Notes: generated by a model from the letters alone, not told the origin. A stretch of DNA of 45,692 nucleotides from Bacteroidetes bacterium 46-16 (GCA_001897835.1 MKUN01000047.1:1-45692); one strand, 5' to 3'. Numbered from the stretch's first letter, positions 17,357 through 26,609 are shown. A program made the numbers and translations.

Positions 17357-17974
17357 ATGAAACGCATTTTATCCATACTATCCATATCGGTATTGTTCGC
17401 CTCTTGCATAAAGGACAGGGTTGCAGCCCCGGTTTCCCCGGGAGGGCCTATTAACCCGGGCGACCGGGTATTGATCCATTACTGGAACTTTAACGAAGAG
17501 GATACTGCGGTCATTCTTAAGCCCAGTTTTACTAAAGGCGGGGCAGGCATTACCTATACTGCTGCGTATATCGATGCTGTAAATCCCGGATCGGGCATCA
17601 ATTTGCGCATGGGCGATGATTCCTTGAATGGATTGAGGGTACGTAATCCGTCTACAGATATTACCTTCAAGGTACCCACTACGGGCTATAAAGATCCCCT
17701 GTTCACGTTCGTCGTTCAGCGGTCCAACAGTGGTGCCCAGCAAAACACCATCACATATACGGTCGATGGTACTAATTTCATTTCAGGCGGCTTGTCGGCG
17801 AATGTTGTTAGCACGATGGTCGACTGGACCGCATTCAGTATAGATTTCTCTGGTATCCCGGGCGTCGATAACAACCCCAATTTTGCGATCAGGATCTCAT
17901 TCAGTGTTGGCAACGATGGGGCATCGGGCAACAACCGTTACGACAATGTGACGGTAGATGCGCGGCCTGAATAA
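17357..17974 (+). CDS. Small lipoprotein with jelly-roll-like domain, unknown function
   Basis: The 205-residue protein has a lipoprotein signal ending at C17 (VLFASC). A Pro/Gly-rich linker (PVSPGGPINPGD) precedes a beta-rich domain from about residue 40. It contains LIHYWNFNEED, TGYKDPLFTFVVQRSNSG, and VDNNPNFAIRISF ending in NRYDNVTVDA, which is the pattern of carbohydrate-binding or choice-of-anchor jelly-roll modules. It is related in layout to the end of the DUF5689 lipoprotein (21167-22537). It sits in the run with the porin and PHP gene and may be a surface accessory protein. I cannot assign a ligand. Confidence 0.7.
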   Translation: MKRILSILSISVLFASCIKDRVAAPVSPGGPINPGDRVLIHYWNFNEEDTAVILKPSFTKGGAGITYTAAYIDAVNPGSGINLRMGDDSLNGLRVRNPSTDITFKVPTTGYKDPLFTFVVQRSNSGAQQNTITYTVDGTNFISGGLSANVVSTMVDWTAFSIDFSGIPGVDNNPNFAIRISFSVGNDGASGNNRYDNVTVDARPE

Positions 17975-17989
17975 TTAACGGCAAAGGCT

Positions 17990-17997
17990 TAACTTTG
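17990..17997 (+). promoter_or_regulatory. Possible -7 element before the PHP hydrolase gene
   Basis: TAACTTTG matches TAnnTTTG 18 bases before the ATG at 18015, in the 40-base gap after the lipoprotein gene. No -33 TTG is found at normal spacing, so the gene may instead be read from the upstream operon promoter. Confidence 0.3.
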
Positions 17998-18014
17998 TCC
18001 GCTAATTTGATCCA

Positions 18015-19934
18015 ATGAACAACACTGTCCGGGTTCTCTTTTTTTCCTTATTAAGTTTTAGTGCCCACGCACAGGCGGGGCACGGTCATAATGATTGCTA
18101 TAAGACCCTCAGCCGCGATGAAAGCGCCATACTTGCACAAGAACATTTAGATGATAGTATTGCAGCACATAATGTGCCTGCATTTAAAGTGGTAAATACG
18201 GCATTCGATGCTATGCCCGCAGGTATGGTAAATGATATGCAACTGCGCGCGACCGGCGATCATGTTGTTGGTTCTTTTTCAGGACTTGTTAATGCCAGTC
18301 ACTACCTGGTATTGATAAGCACACAGGAGGATCTTGCCGCATGGCCTGTGAACGGGATCTATTACCGCCCGGGTGAATTGCTGGGAAATGGTATTGTGCT
18401 GACTGATGATCGCGCGACGGCATTTGTGGCTGAAGGACTTACACCCGGCCTGCAATATTATATTACTGTATTTGCAGCGAATAGTAACAGCGCTACAGGT
18501 ATGCTGTACAATACAAGCCCTGCATACAAAGGCAAGCTGGTAATGAAAGCAACTGCAGGCCTGAATTACTATTTCGGCAACCTGCACAGCCATTCCAGCT
18601 ACTCCGATGGTAATAAAGATACGCCGGCCCTGATACCTGCGGATGATTATGACTTTGCCCATACCAGCCTCTGCATGGATTTCCTTGGGATATCCGAGCA
18701 CAACCATTTCTCTGCTACTAATAATCCCGGTATGCACCTGGCCGACTATCAATTGGGTATCAACCAGGCCAATCAATATACCACCGATCATCCCGGCTTT
18801 CTTGCATTATATGGCATGGAGTGGGGGGTTATCAACAATGGCGGGCATTTACTGATCTATGGCGTAGACAGCCTCGTAGGCTGGGATAGCGTCGGCGGCA
18901 ATCCTAACTATGATATTTTTGTTGGTCAATATGACTATATAGGTCTGAATGGTATATTCCGTACCATAAACAGGTTCGCGCACAATAAAGCATTTGCTTC
19001 TTTTGCACATCCTTCTAATACCGATTACGACAGCCTGCGCTATATAGCCCTGGATACTGCTGCAGATAATGCTTTGGTGGGCAGCGCAGTGGAAAGCGGA
19101 CCTGCTTTCAGTACCGATACTACATACTCAGATGATCCTAATTCTATGAGTTACCTGAGCTACTTTAGAGCTATGCTGGCTAAAGGTTACCATATTGGCC
19201 CTTTTGTTGATCACGACAACCACTACCTTACATTTGGCCATGCAACTAAAGCCCGTCTTGCCGTATTGGCACCATCTCTTGATAAGGACGACTTTTTTGA
19301 TGCCATGCGTGCTATGCATTTTTATGCCACGGAATTATGCGATACTAAAATAGATCTTGATGTATCGGGACAAATGATGGGCAGCATATTCACGCATCAT
19401 GGCGCACCGGCGATATCAATTGCTGTATCCAATAATACCTATCCCGGCACACCGGATATTACCATTTATAAAGGTATCCCGGGCAGTGGTAATAATGCCG
19501 TGGCTATAGCTAATAATACAGGCGCAACATACAGCTATACGGATAATGCTCTTGCCAATGATAGTACGGCATATTATTATGCCGATATTGTTATGAATGG
19601 CAAACGCAGTATAACTGCGCCAGTATGGTACACCCGGCAGGATACCGTGGCAGCGGTAAATACCGTTCCCAATCTTTTGCTGAATAGTGTATCAATAAAG
19701 GGCAACCCTGTTCAGGACGGAATATTGCATTTAATAGTACATGCAGCACAAGGCCAAAGGTTAAACCTGGCGATAAGCGATATAGCCGGGCATGTATTGA
19801 AGCATGAAGAAACAGGCGTAGTGGCAGGCGATAATGATACGGATATGAATATGGCGGGTTTTGCACCAGGTACTTATATTGTGACCATACACTTTGGCGA
19901 TGAAAATATAAGCCGGGTTATCGTCAAACAATAA
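18015..19934 (+). CDS. Secreted PHP-domain (CehA/McbA-type) metallohydrolase with T9SS type A domain
   Basis: The 639-residue protein starts with a signal peptide ending SAHAQ (20). A fibronectin-like N-terminal region precedes the PHP catalytic domain, with NLHSHSSYSDG at about 188-198, FLGISEHNHFS at about 233, LALYGMEWG at about 265, a histidine in SFAHPSN at about 335, and FVDHDNHYLTFG near 398. These match the CehA/McbA branch of PHP hydrolases, which act on phosphoesters or carbamates with divalent metals. The C-terminal 80 residues (SIKGNPVQDG through APGTYIVTI and VIVKQ) are a T9SS type A signal, so the enzyme is exported to the surface. It ends the plus-strand run and has a strong terminator. 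Confidence 0.85.
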   Translation: MNNTVRVLFFSLLSFSAHAQAGHGHNDCYKTLSRDESAILAQEHLDDSIAAHNVPAFKVVNTAFDAMPAGMVNDMQLRATGDHVVGSFSGLVNASHYLVLISTQEDLAAWPVNGIYYRPGELLGNGIVLTDDRATAFVAEGLTPGLQYYITVFAANSNSATGMLYNTSPAYKGKLVMKATAGLNYYFGNLHSHSSYSDGNKDTPALIPADDYDFAHTSLCMDFLGISEHNHFSATNNPGMHLADYQLGINQANQYTTDHPGFLALYGMEWGVINNGGHLLIYGVDSLVGWDSVGGNPNYDIFVGQYDYIGLNGIFRTINRFAHNKAFASFAHPSNTDYDSLRYIALDTAADNALVGSAVESGPAFSTDTTYSDDPNSMSYLSYFRAMLAKGYHIGPFVDHDNHYLTFGHATKARLAVLAPSLDKDDFFDAMRAMHFYATELCDTKIDLDVSGQMMGSIFTHHGAPAISIAVSNNTYPGTPDITIYKGIPGSGNNAVAIANNTGATYSYTDNALANDSTAYYYADIVMNGKRSITAPVWYTRQDTVAAVNTVPNLLLNSVSIKGNPVQDGILHLIVHAAQGQRLNLAISDIAGHVLKHEETGVVAGDNDTDMNMAGFAPGTYIVTIHFGDENISRVIVKQ

Positions 19935-19953
19935 ATTAAAAGATTAAGACCAC

Positions 19954-19999
19954 TTTTAATAAAAAATGCCCCGCATCAGCGGGGCATTTTTTATTAAAA
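19954..19999. terminator. Bidirectional terminator between PHP hydrolase and T9SS protein
   Basis: A stem of about 21 bp (TTTTAATAAAAAATGCCCCGC and its complement) with an ATCA loop and T-runs on both strands. It lies between convergent stops at 19934 and 20015. Confidence 0.9.
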
Positions 20000-20014
20000 A
20001 GATTATATGATTTA

Positions 20015-21022
20015 TTAGTGGATTGCTGCTTTGGTAACTGCAGAATAAGTGCCGTTACCCAGTTTCACGATATACATACCTGCAGCCAGGTTCATACCTG
20101 TAAGGGTATATTGCTGTGCACCTGTTGCTGCATTTATAGCTTCGTTGTGCAGCATGCGGCCGGTCATATCATATACTTCAACATTGTATTTGCCTGCTGC
20201 TGTTGCAGTAAAGCCAAGTGTCATTTGGTTCGTTGTTGCATTGCCTATTACAGATAAAGGCATTTTGTTGTTGCTTACATTGGCTACGCTAACTGGAGAG
20301 TTGTTAACATAAGACAGGTGGAAGTTGTCGATAGCCGAAGTTGGACGGTTGCCGCCGCCTGTAGTGATATTTAATGCTACTACACGTATCCATATTGGCC
20401 CGCTCATGCTGTCGAGGTCTGTACCGAAGTCAACATTGATCGTATTGTTGCTGAATGTATTGCCACCTGTGGTCATAGTGCCTGTAGCTGCGGCTGCTGT
20501 AAAGCTGGTAGGATCTGCTCCTGTTCCCCAGTCAACGGTCCATGTGGTGGTCCTTGGAGAGCTTGTATCGAGCGACTGCAGGTCAAAAGAAAGTTTGAAA
20601 GCGCCCATATGTTGGGTATTGGCGATCTGGATGCACATTGCTGCACCTGAATCGGAACCGCCGAAGGTTGCATTAGAGTAGCCAACCTGGCGAACGCCCA
20701 GTGCCCTGTCGCTGGCTGCAGCTTGTGTAGCTGAGTCAACCTGGCCTGCTGTAGCTGAGGCTACGTTGCGGAAATTACCGCTGTTATAGCTCCATTGGGT
20801 TGGTACCAGTACAAGTTTAGTAGGCGATGTATCCCTTGTTACACCGAGGCTTGAAGCGGTAGCGGAAGTGAATACATGCCAGCCTGTTGGAAGGCCACTG
20901 GCTATGTTGTCAAAATTCTGGTTGTAAACAGTGTCCGTAAGTGTAACGGAGTTGTAAGGTTGGGCATTAGTTGCGTAGGTAATTCCTACACATGCTAAGA
21001 GGAGTAGTACTAATTTTTTCAT
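20015..21022 (-). CDS. Secreted T9SS type A protein with jelly-roll-like domain
   Basis: The 335-residue protein has a signal peptide ending TNAQ (about 20). The body carries YNQNFDNIASGLPTGWHVF, a common start of choice-of-anchor or jelly-roll domains in Bacteroidota secreted proteins, and later SAIDNFHLSYV, the conserved end of the domain (about 230-245). The C-terminal 80 residues (LGFTATAAGKYNVEVYDMTG, then LAAGMYIVKLGNGT) are a T9SS type A signal. No catalytic motif is seen, so binding or structural function is likely. It is preceded by its own upstream gap and separated from the DUF5689 gene by a hairpin at 21107-21149. Confidence 0.85.
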   Translation of the reverse strand: MKKLVLLLLACVGITYATNAQPYNSVTLTDTVYNQNFDNIASGLPTGWHVFTSATASSLGVTRDTSPTKLVLVPTQWSYNSGNFRNVASATAGQVDSATQAAASDRALGVRQVGYSNATFGGSDSGAAMCIQIANTQHMGAFKLSFDLQSLDTSSPRTTTWTVDWGTGADPTSFTAAAATGTMTTGGNTFSNNTINVDFGTDLDSMSGPIWIRVVALNITTGGGNRPTSAIDNFHLSYVNNSPVSVANVSNNKMPLSVIGNATTNQMTLGFTATAAGKYNVEVYDMTGRMLHNEAINAATGAQQYTLTGMNLAAGMYIVKLGNGTYSAVTKAAIH

Positions 21023-21106
21023 AAGTCGGTTTTTTTTATTGTGGCAAAGTTCGGGCTATTTTTTGGTTAATGGTACATGTAGGGTTAAGAAATTATTAAG
21101 GGCCAG

Positions 21107-21149
21107 AATGAAAAATGGCCGTTATTTTTCATAACAGCCATTTTTCATT
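21107..21149 (-). terminator. Terminator-like hairpin after the DUF5689 gene
   Basis: AATGAAAAATGGC (21107-21119) pairs with GCCATTTTTCATT (21137-21149), and the loop itself can form an inner GTTAT/ATAAC hairpin. It starts 18 bases after the DUF5689 gene stop on the minus strand. The stem is A/T-rich at the base instead of having a separate U-run. Confidence 0.7.
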
Positions 21150-21166
21150 TATTAGTTTAAACTCTG

Positions 21167-22537
21167 TTAGTCTTTCGATACCATAACATCGTCCAGTTCA
21201 AAAGTAGTGGTCTTTGCCGGGTCTGAACCTTCATAAACGAAGGCTACATATATGCTGCCATTATAACCATTCAGGCTTTTGAAACCCGAGCTGATGAATT
21301 GAGATCCGTAACCGCTGGTGTGGCCTGAACTGATAGTGAAACCGGTAAGTTCAGTCCATGTGCTTGTACTTGGATCACCGCTGCCTGAATAATTTGATGA
21401 AATATAAACTTTCAGTGTAGCGCCATTATCATATCCGTCATCCGATTTGAAACTGAGCATAGGATTAGTAGCACCGTCCAAATTTATTGCAGGGGTGATC
21501 AGCCAGCTTTTTACAGTAGCTGAGCCAGTGCTGAAAGCAGATATTTTTGCAAATTTTGTTGCGCTGCCCAGTAAGCCGCCTTTAAATAACACGCCACCGG
21601 TCTCTGCATAATTGGTCCATCCCGGTGTTGATAATATTTCATTATTGGTATTTACAGTCTGGAAGTCTTCATTAAAAACAACCTTGCTTGGATCGATGAA
21701 GACCGCACCGTCACAACGAGGTCCTGTAAACTTCACATCGCTGGTGTCCCTGAGCACTAATTGTGCAGTGCTATTGTACACTGTATATATGGCTGTGATG
21801 CTACCCCTGCCTGATGGTGTCAAAGCAGACTGGAAGTTAGAATAGCCGCTGGTGCGCAGCACTACTGTAGAGCTGCAATCTTCAAGATCTAGGCTGGTAC
21901 CTGATGACGGTGCCGGCGCAGCATAAGGCTGAAAAACATCACCCGCCACAAATTCAACACTATCTATCTGGATCAGGCGGTTTTCAAGGGCTACATTTGC
22001 ACCACCTGCTATTTCAGCAAAAGTGACCTTTATTGGCGTTACGGTATTGGGATAATTGGCTTTTACCAAATAGTTCTCAGCCAGCGTGCCGGGTATACCC
22101 GATATCGCACCTGTATTATCAGGAGTGTAACCAAGCTGTGGCAGGCTGTGGTAAGTACCAATGTATAGGCCCTTGAGCTTTATATATATCTTCCGTCCTA
22201 CAGGGTAATCATTAAAAAGATCGTAAGCATCTATCAGCACTGCAAGGCCTGTCGAGCCGTCGTCTATAACTATTTGTTTGTAGAGGTTACCCGATTTATC
22301 ATCGCCTACCACTACGGCAGAGATGGTCCAGTCGGAATCTATCCTTACTGGCGAAACGCTGGTCGACGGGTAGTTGGCAGGTAACAGGTTCAGCACCTTC
22401 TGTATGGTTGCATTTACAGGAAGCATTGGGTCGTAACCGCTTTTATCCGGAGGGCCTGCATAATCTTTTTTCAGGCAAGATGATAATGTGATCGCGCTTA
22501 ATAAAATAAATCCGAGCGCTAAACGAGAACTTTTCAT
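21167..22537 (-). CDS. DUF5689 lipoprotein (OB-fold-like plus jelly-roll domain)
   Basis: The 456-residue protein has a lipoprotein signal ending at C21 (ITLSSC), followed by LKKDY. Residues ~40-150 carry the DUF5689 pattern: WTISAVVVGDDKSGNLYKQI, IDDGSTGLAVLIDAYDLF, and YPVGRKIYIKLKGLYIG, which looks like an OB fold. A C-terminal jelly-roll domain follows (from VVFNEDFQTVNTNNEI to TFELDDVMVSKD). It is 29 bases downstream of the TonB-dependent receptor on the same strand, so the two are an operon. DUF5689 lipoproteins usually accompany TonB receptors as surface-exposed ligand-binding partners, in the way SusD does. OB folds often bind nucleic acids or oligosaccharides; the ligand here is unknown. 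Confidence 0.85.
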   Translation of the reverse strand: MKSSRLALGFILLSAITLSSCLKKDYAGPPDKSGYDPMLPVNATIQKVLNLLPANYPSTSVSPVRIDSDWTISAVVVGDDKSGNLYKQIVIDDGSTGLAVLIDAYDLFNDYPVGRKIYIKLKGLYIGTYHSLPQLGYTPDNTGAISGIPGTLAENYLVKANYPNTVTPIKVTFAEIAGGANVALENRLIQIDSVEFVAGDVFQPYAAPAPSSGTSLDLEDCSSTVVLRTSGYSNFQSALTPSGRGSITAIYTVYNSTAQLVLRDTSDVKFTGPRCDGAVFIDPSKVVFNEDFQTVNTNNEILSTPGWTNYAETGGVLFKGGLLGSATKFAKISAFSTGSATVKSWLITPAINLDGATNPMLSFKSDDGYDNGATLKVYISSNYSGSGDPSTSTWTELTGFTISSGHTSGYGSQFISSGFKSLNGYNGSIYVAFVYEGSDPAKTTTFELDDVMVSKD

Positions 22538-22566
22538 ATTATTTATTTAAAAATTTTTTGAATTAT

Positions 22567-25386
22567 TTAGAATTTAAGGGCCAGGTTAGCAAAGTAATTG
22601 CGGCCATAGCCATAAAAATATTTCGAATCAAATTTGCCGGGTTCACTCGAGCTAAAGTCATAACGAAGCTGTTCATAGCCAAGGTTAATGATGTTCTTAT
22701 TGTCCAGTATGTTGTTAACACCTACGCTAAGGTACAGGTAGGTATTGCTACCCAGCTTTTTGTTCAGTTTTGACATTTTAAAGGAATAGCCTACAAATAG
22801 GTCGGTAGTGAAGACAGAAGGAAGTACTTCCTGGTCGAATATCTTATGCCACAATTCCGATTCCCTTGGTATAAGGTCTGCAGCCCTTTCAGATCTGCGG
22901 TCAGGTGCTATATCGGTATAGTTCCTTTCAACATAATTGAAGTTCAGGTTGGCATACCAATGATATTTTGAGCTGTAGTGGAAACCTAAAGTGTATGCAG
23001 ATTGCGGGCCTACATATATGCTGTAATTGTTGAGATATACGGTATGCACATCCGATGGGTTAACGAGCGTATCATTCTCATTATAGATACTTACTTGCGG
23101 ATCATTGGTGAAGAACGATTGACTTAGTACTGCAACACCTGTAACATCAAGCGATGAGGTCAGCTTTACATTCAAAGCAAGTTCCAGGCCTATGTTACGC
23201 GTGTCCATACCCTGGATGATGAAATCTGTAAAACTTTGGAAGTTAGGAGCGTTATTGTAGTAGCGGTAGCGTTTGGTGATATCCGTTATGTCGGTGGCAT
23301 ATCCTACTACGCGGGCATTTACACGGGGCGCTTTCATTAGGTAGCCGCCCTCTATACTTTTAATTTTTTCGGTAGTTAGGTTGTCTGCAACCCCGTTCCT
23401 GATGGTAGGCGCTATATAAGCATTCTTAATGTCAGGTGCATTGGTGCCGATTTCCCCGTTCACAAACAAATAATTTCGTCCGTTTATTTTATACGTGGCA
23501 CCGCCTTTTATCTGGTAGGTAAAGAAACTGTTTTTGGCATCATTGCCTAAAGATGTTTCTGCAAACAGACCGTTGCGTACTAAGCCTTCTCTATAAAACG
23601 ATGTTAAACCAGCCTGTGCCGAGAGGAAGAAATCAAACTTATTGTATTTCATGGTTGATTGACCCCATAGTTGCCCTTTGTTAAGATGATTTATATAGTC
23701 ATAGCTATATTTATCACCTACTTTTATCAAGCGGTTAGGCTCATCAAGGTTGTTTTGCGTATATAGTCCGCCGCCAAGGTTCCGCGAAGTAAATTGGTTA
23801 ATGTCCACAAAGAAATCACCGCCCAGCAGGTCCTGCAGTTCGCGGTAGTATTCATTTTGTTCAGAAATGAATGATGCACCTCCGTACAGGGTGATGTGTG
23901 AGTTTAATGTATGCTCAATATTAGTATTGAATACCCATTTTTTCTGGTCGGTAACATAGTTACTAACTACGTATATTGATCTGTTGCCTGTAACGTCATT
24001 ACCGCTTACTCCATTCACATCATGTATGGTTTCTTTATTGGTTCTGTTCACGTCATAAAAGCGGTCCCAGTTTACCTGTAATTTATCAGGGTCTGCTTTT
24101 ATTGCAGCTTCTATTTCATTTGCAGCTGCCGGGTTAGCTGTAGCGCTTAATCGATAATAACTGGGTAGGTAGCGATAGTAATCCGGCCTTGGGTCTGTAC
24201 CAGTATTCCAGTCAACAGATGAGCTATTGTCTTTACCGAATTGATAAGCTATTGATGTATTCCACCTTGTCTTTTCCGATGGTTTATATTCATAATTGAA
24301 TATGAAAACAGGCTGGAAGTTATTGACAACTTTCGCATTGCGTTTTTCCCCGTCCTGGTAGCCCCAGTTTGGATTGTAAAAATGTGATCCTGCCAGGTCA
24401 TATGCTTCCTGTACTGCAGGAGATGCCTTGCCCCTGCGTGTAGGTGCACCAAAAGCGGTGAGATTGAACTCATGCTTTTTATACACTTTGCTTACAGCGC
24501 CATAATAAGAATAGCCATCATAAAAAGTGCCGGGTACATAACCTTCTTTCGCCCACCTTTTTGAAGCAGACAGGGAATAGGCCCAGCCGTTTTTCATCAG
24601 GCCGCTGCTGTGCGTTACCATCAGGCGGTTCCTGTAGCTGCGGTTCGAGAGTGAATAGGATATCCTGGTCTGCTTACGCTGGTTTATAGCAGTAGCGTCT
24701 ATGTATTGAGAGCCGCCAAGCCCACCGAAAGTATACTCGGAAGGCTTTAGTCCGTAGGTATAAGTGCGGCCGCGCAGCACATCATTGAGGCCACCCCATT
24801 CCGACCATGAAGCTTCACCGGTTTCCGCATCATTCATCGGCACACCATTGATCTGTATCTCGTTTTGGCTGTTGTCATAGCCGCGGGGGCGAAACCAAAA
24901 TGCACTAAATACATAGGATGTGGCATTGATGAACGGATCGCGTGATGTGGTAAGCACACTGCTTACATTTTGTGTGCTTACACCATCATCGTCAGTAGAT
25001 ATGTTGCCCTCATCCATGGTGATGGTCGGTATTTCTACGCTTGCAGCTTGTGCGCCTGCTTCGTTTAATGTTACCCCGATATCTCCGAGGTCAGTTGTAG
25101 CATTATTGACCGATATATCGATAGTGTCGCTTTTAACATTGTAGCCTGAAACCACCATTTGATAGGAGCCAAATGTTACGTCGTTAAAATTGAATTTGCC
25201 TTCGGCATCAGATGTTGTAATGAGCTTTAGCTTAGGTATGGTAAGTTGTACATCCCGTGCAGGTTGATTAGAAGCGGCTCTTAAAAGCTTTCCCTTTAGT
25301 ATGGCTTTGTTTTTGCCCGTCTGTGCGCTTGCCGTGAATGCAAAAAATACAAACAATAAAATTAATGGTTGTAATCGTAGATACAT
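22567..25386 (-). CDS. TonB-dependent receptor with carboxypeptidase-regulatory domain
   Basis: The 939-residue outer membrane protein has a signal peptide (MYLRLQPLILLFVFFAFTASAQ) and a CarboxypepD_reg-like domain at about 27-105 (AILKGKLLRAASNQPARDVQL, GKFNFNDVTFGSYQMVV). The plug domain follows with SYVFSAFWFRPRGYDNSQNE, INGVPMNDAETG and GGLGGSQYIDA. The rest is a 22-stranded barrel, ending YFANLALKF with the terminal Phe. It should import a ligand bound by the DUF5689 lipoprotein encoded 29 bases downstream. It is divergent from a secreted EEP enzyme, which hints at a nucleic-acid or phosphoester ligand. The ATG at 25386 gives a proper signal peptide. Confidence 0.9.
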   Translation of the reverse strand: MYLRLQPLILLFVFFAFTASAQTGKNKAILKGKLLRAASNQPARDVQLTIPKLKLITTSDAEGKFNFNDVTFGSYQMVVSGYNVKSDTIDISVNNATTDLGDIGVTLNEAGAQAASVEIPTITMDEGNISTDDDGVSTQNVSSVLTTSRDPFINATSYVFSAFWFRPRGYDNSQNEIQINGVPMNDAETGEASWSEWGGLNDVLRGRTYTYGLKPSEYTFGGLGGSQYIDATAINQRKQTRISYSLSNRSYRNRLMVTHSSGLMKNGWAYSLSASKRWAKEGYVPGTFYDGYSYYGAVSKVYKKHEFNLTAFGAPTRRGKASPAVQEAYDLAGSHFYNPNWGYQDGEKRNAKVVNNFQPVFIFNYEYKPSEKTRWNTSIAYQFGKDNSSSVDWNTGTDPRPDYYRYLPSYYRLSATANPAAANEIEAAIKADPDKLQVNWDRFYDVNRTNKETIHDVNGVSGNDVTGNRSIYVVSNYVTDQKKWVFNTNIEHTLNSHITLYGGASFISEQNEYYRELQDLLGGDFFVDINQFTSRNLGGGLYTQNNLDEPNRLIKVGDKYSYDYINHLNKGQLWGQSTMKYNKFDFFLSAQAGLTSFYREGLVRNGLFAETSLGNDAKNSFFTYQIKGGATYKINGRNYLFVNGEIGTNAPDIKNAYIAPTIRNGVADNLTTEKIKSIEGGYLMKAPRVNARVVGYATDITDITKRYRYYNNAPNFQSFTDFIIQGMDTRNIGLELALNVKLTSSLDVTGVAVLSQSFFTNDPQVSIYNENDTLVNPSDVHTVYLNNYSIYVGPQSAYTLGFHYSSKYHWYANLNFNYVERNYTDIAPDRRSERAADLIPRESELWHKIFDQEVLPSVFTTDLFVGYSFKMSKLNKKLGSNTYLYLSVGVNNILDNKNIINLGYEQLRYDFSSSEPGKFDSKYFYGYGRNYFANLALKF

Positions 25387-25423
25387 ATTAGAAATGCATT
25401 GTTTTCAATTAAATAAATGCCTG

Positions 25424-25457
25424 CAAAAATACTATACTTTATCTAAGCTATGAACAA
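25424..25457 (-). promoter_or_regulatory. Putative promoter of the TonB receptor-DUF5689 operon
   Basis: On the minus strand a TTG (25457-25455) is followed by 23 bases and TATTTTTG (25431-25424), an exact TAnnTTTG match. The TTG-N23-TAnnTTTG layout is within the range reported for Bacteroidota sigma-A promoters. Transcription would begin about 30 bases before the receptor ATG. Confidence 0.55.
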
Positions 25458-25547
25458 TTAAAAGGATTAAGTAATTGTTATGTGGAATATTCGCTCCATT
25501 AAAAAACAGCTTTTTTTGTTCCTTTGCAAAATTAATTTAAAGAGAAG

Positions 25548-26594
25548 ATGTTTTCCAAACGGTCCTTGTTTATAGTAATGTTTGCTATGTGTTTAAAAGT
25601 TAACGCATTAGCTCAAAAAAAGCAATATCACGTTGTAGCGGTTGCTTTTTATAACCTTGAGAATTTTTTTGATACCCAGGACGATCCCAATAAAAATGAT
25701 GAGGAATTCACGCCTACCGGCAGCCATCATTATACCAACGAGATCATGAAGCAGAAGGCCCACAACCTGGCCACTGTTTTTCAGCAATTAGGTACCGAGA
25801 TGACACCCGATGGCCCTGCACTAGTTGGCGTGGCAGAAGTTGAGAATAGCCATGTGCTTGATCTCTTACTCAGCCAACCCGAGATAAAAGACCGGAATTA
25901 CAAATATGTTATATTTTATGGCCCCGATGCCAGGGGTATCAATACGGCGCTTATTTATAATCCTAAATACTTTACCGTATTGGATGCGCATCCATACCAT
26001 GTAGACCTGGGTGGCAGTGGTGGCAAAGAATCTACCCGCGATATACTGCGCGTGTCAGGTTTGCTGGAAGGCGATACTGTGCATGTAATTGTTAATCACT
26101 GGCCATCAAGATATGGCGGGGAGACGGCAACGATACCGAAACGTGCTATAGCGGCGGGTGTGGATAAAAGGATCATTGATTCGTTAATGGATGTAAATGC
26201 ACAAAGCAAAGTTATACTCATGGGCGACCTCAATGATGACCCGATTAGCCCCAGCATTACCAAAGTACTGGGTGCTAAGGGAGAGCGTGATGAGGTGAAA
26301 CCCAAAGGCATTTATAACCCATGGGTATCCTTCTATAAAAAAGGTATCGGTACACTGGCATGGAATGATGCCTGGAACCTTTTTGACCAGATCATGATCA
26401 CTGCCCCCTTCCTCAAAAAAGATGATGAACATTGGCAGTATTACAAGGCCGAAGTGTTCAATAAAGAATTCCTCCTCGAGAAATATGGCCAGTACAAAGG
26501 TGCCCCGCATCGTTCATTCTCAGGTACTACATGGATAAATGGTTACAGCGATCACTTCCCGACCATAATATACTTAGTAAAAGCTACTAAATAG
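25548..26594 (+). CDS. Secreted endonuclease/exonuclease/phosphatase (EEP) family protein
   Basis: The 348-residue protein has a signal peptide ending LAQ (23). The EEP catalytic residues can be placed: N36 (FYNLENFF), E97 (VGVAEVEN), the histidine in VNHWPSR (about 183), the D/N pair in MGDLNDDP (about 226), and D335/H336 in GYSDHFP. Family members cleave nucleic acids or phosphoesters with a divalent metal. Export means it should act in the periplasm or outside. It is divergent from the TonB receptor with a 161-base gap. This gene grouping recurs in Bacteroidota genomes as far as I recall. The exact substrate cannot be read from sequence. Confidence 0.88.
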   Translation: MFSKRSLFIVMFAMCLKVNALAQKKQYHVVAVAFYNLENFFDTQDDPNKNDEEFTPTGSHHYTNEIMKQKAHNLATVFQQLGTEMTPDGPALVGVAEVENSHVLDLLLSQPEIKDRNYKYVIFYGPDARGINTALIYNPKYFTVLDAHPYHVDLGGSGGKESTRDILRVSGLLEGDTVHVIVNHWPSRYGGETATIPKRAIAAGVDKRIIDSLMDVNAQSKVILMGDLNDDPISPSITKVLGAKGERDEVKPKGIYNPWVSFYKKGIGTLAWNDAWNLFDQIMITAPFLKKDDEHWQYYKAEVFNKEFLLEKYGQYKGAPHRSFSGTTWINGYSDHFPTIIYLVKATK

Positions 26595-26609
26595 CTGAAT
26601 GTAAGGTGT

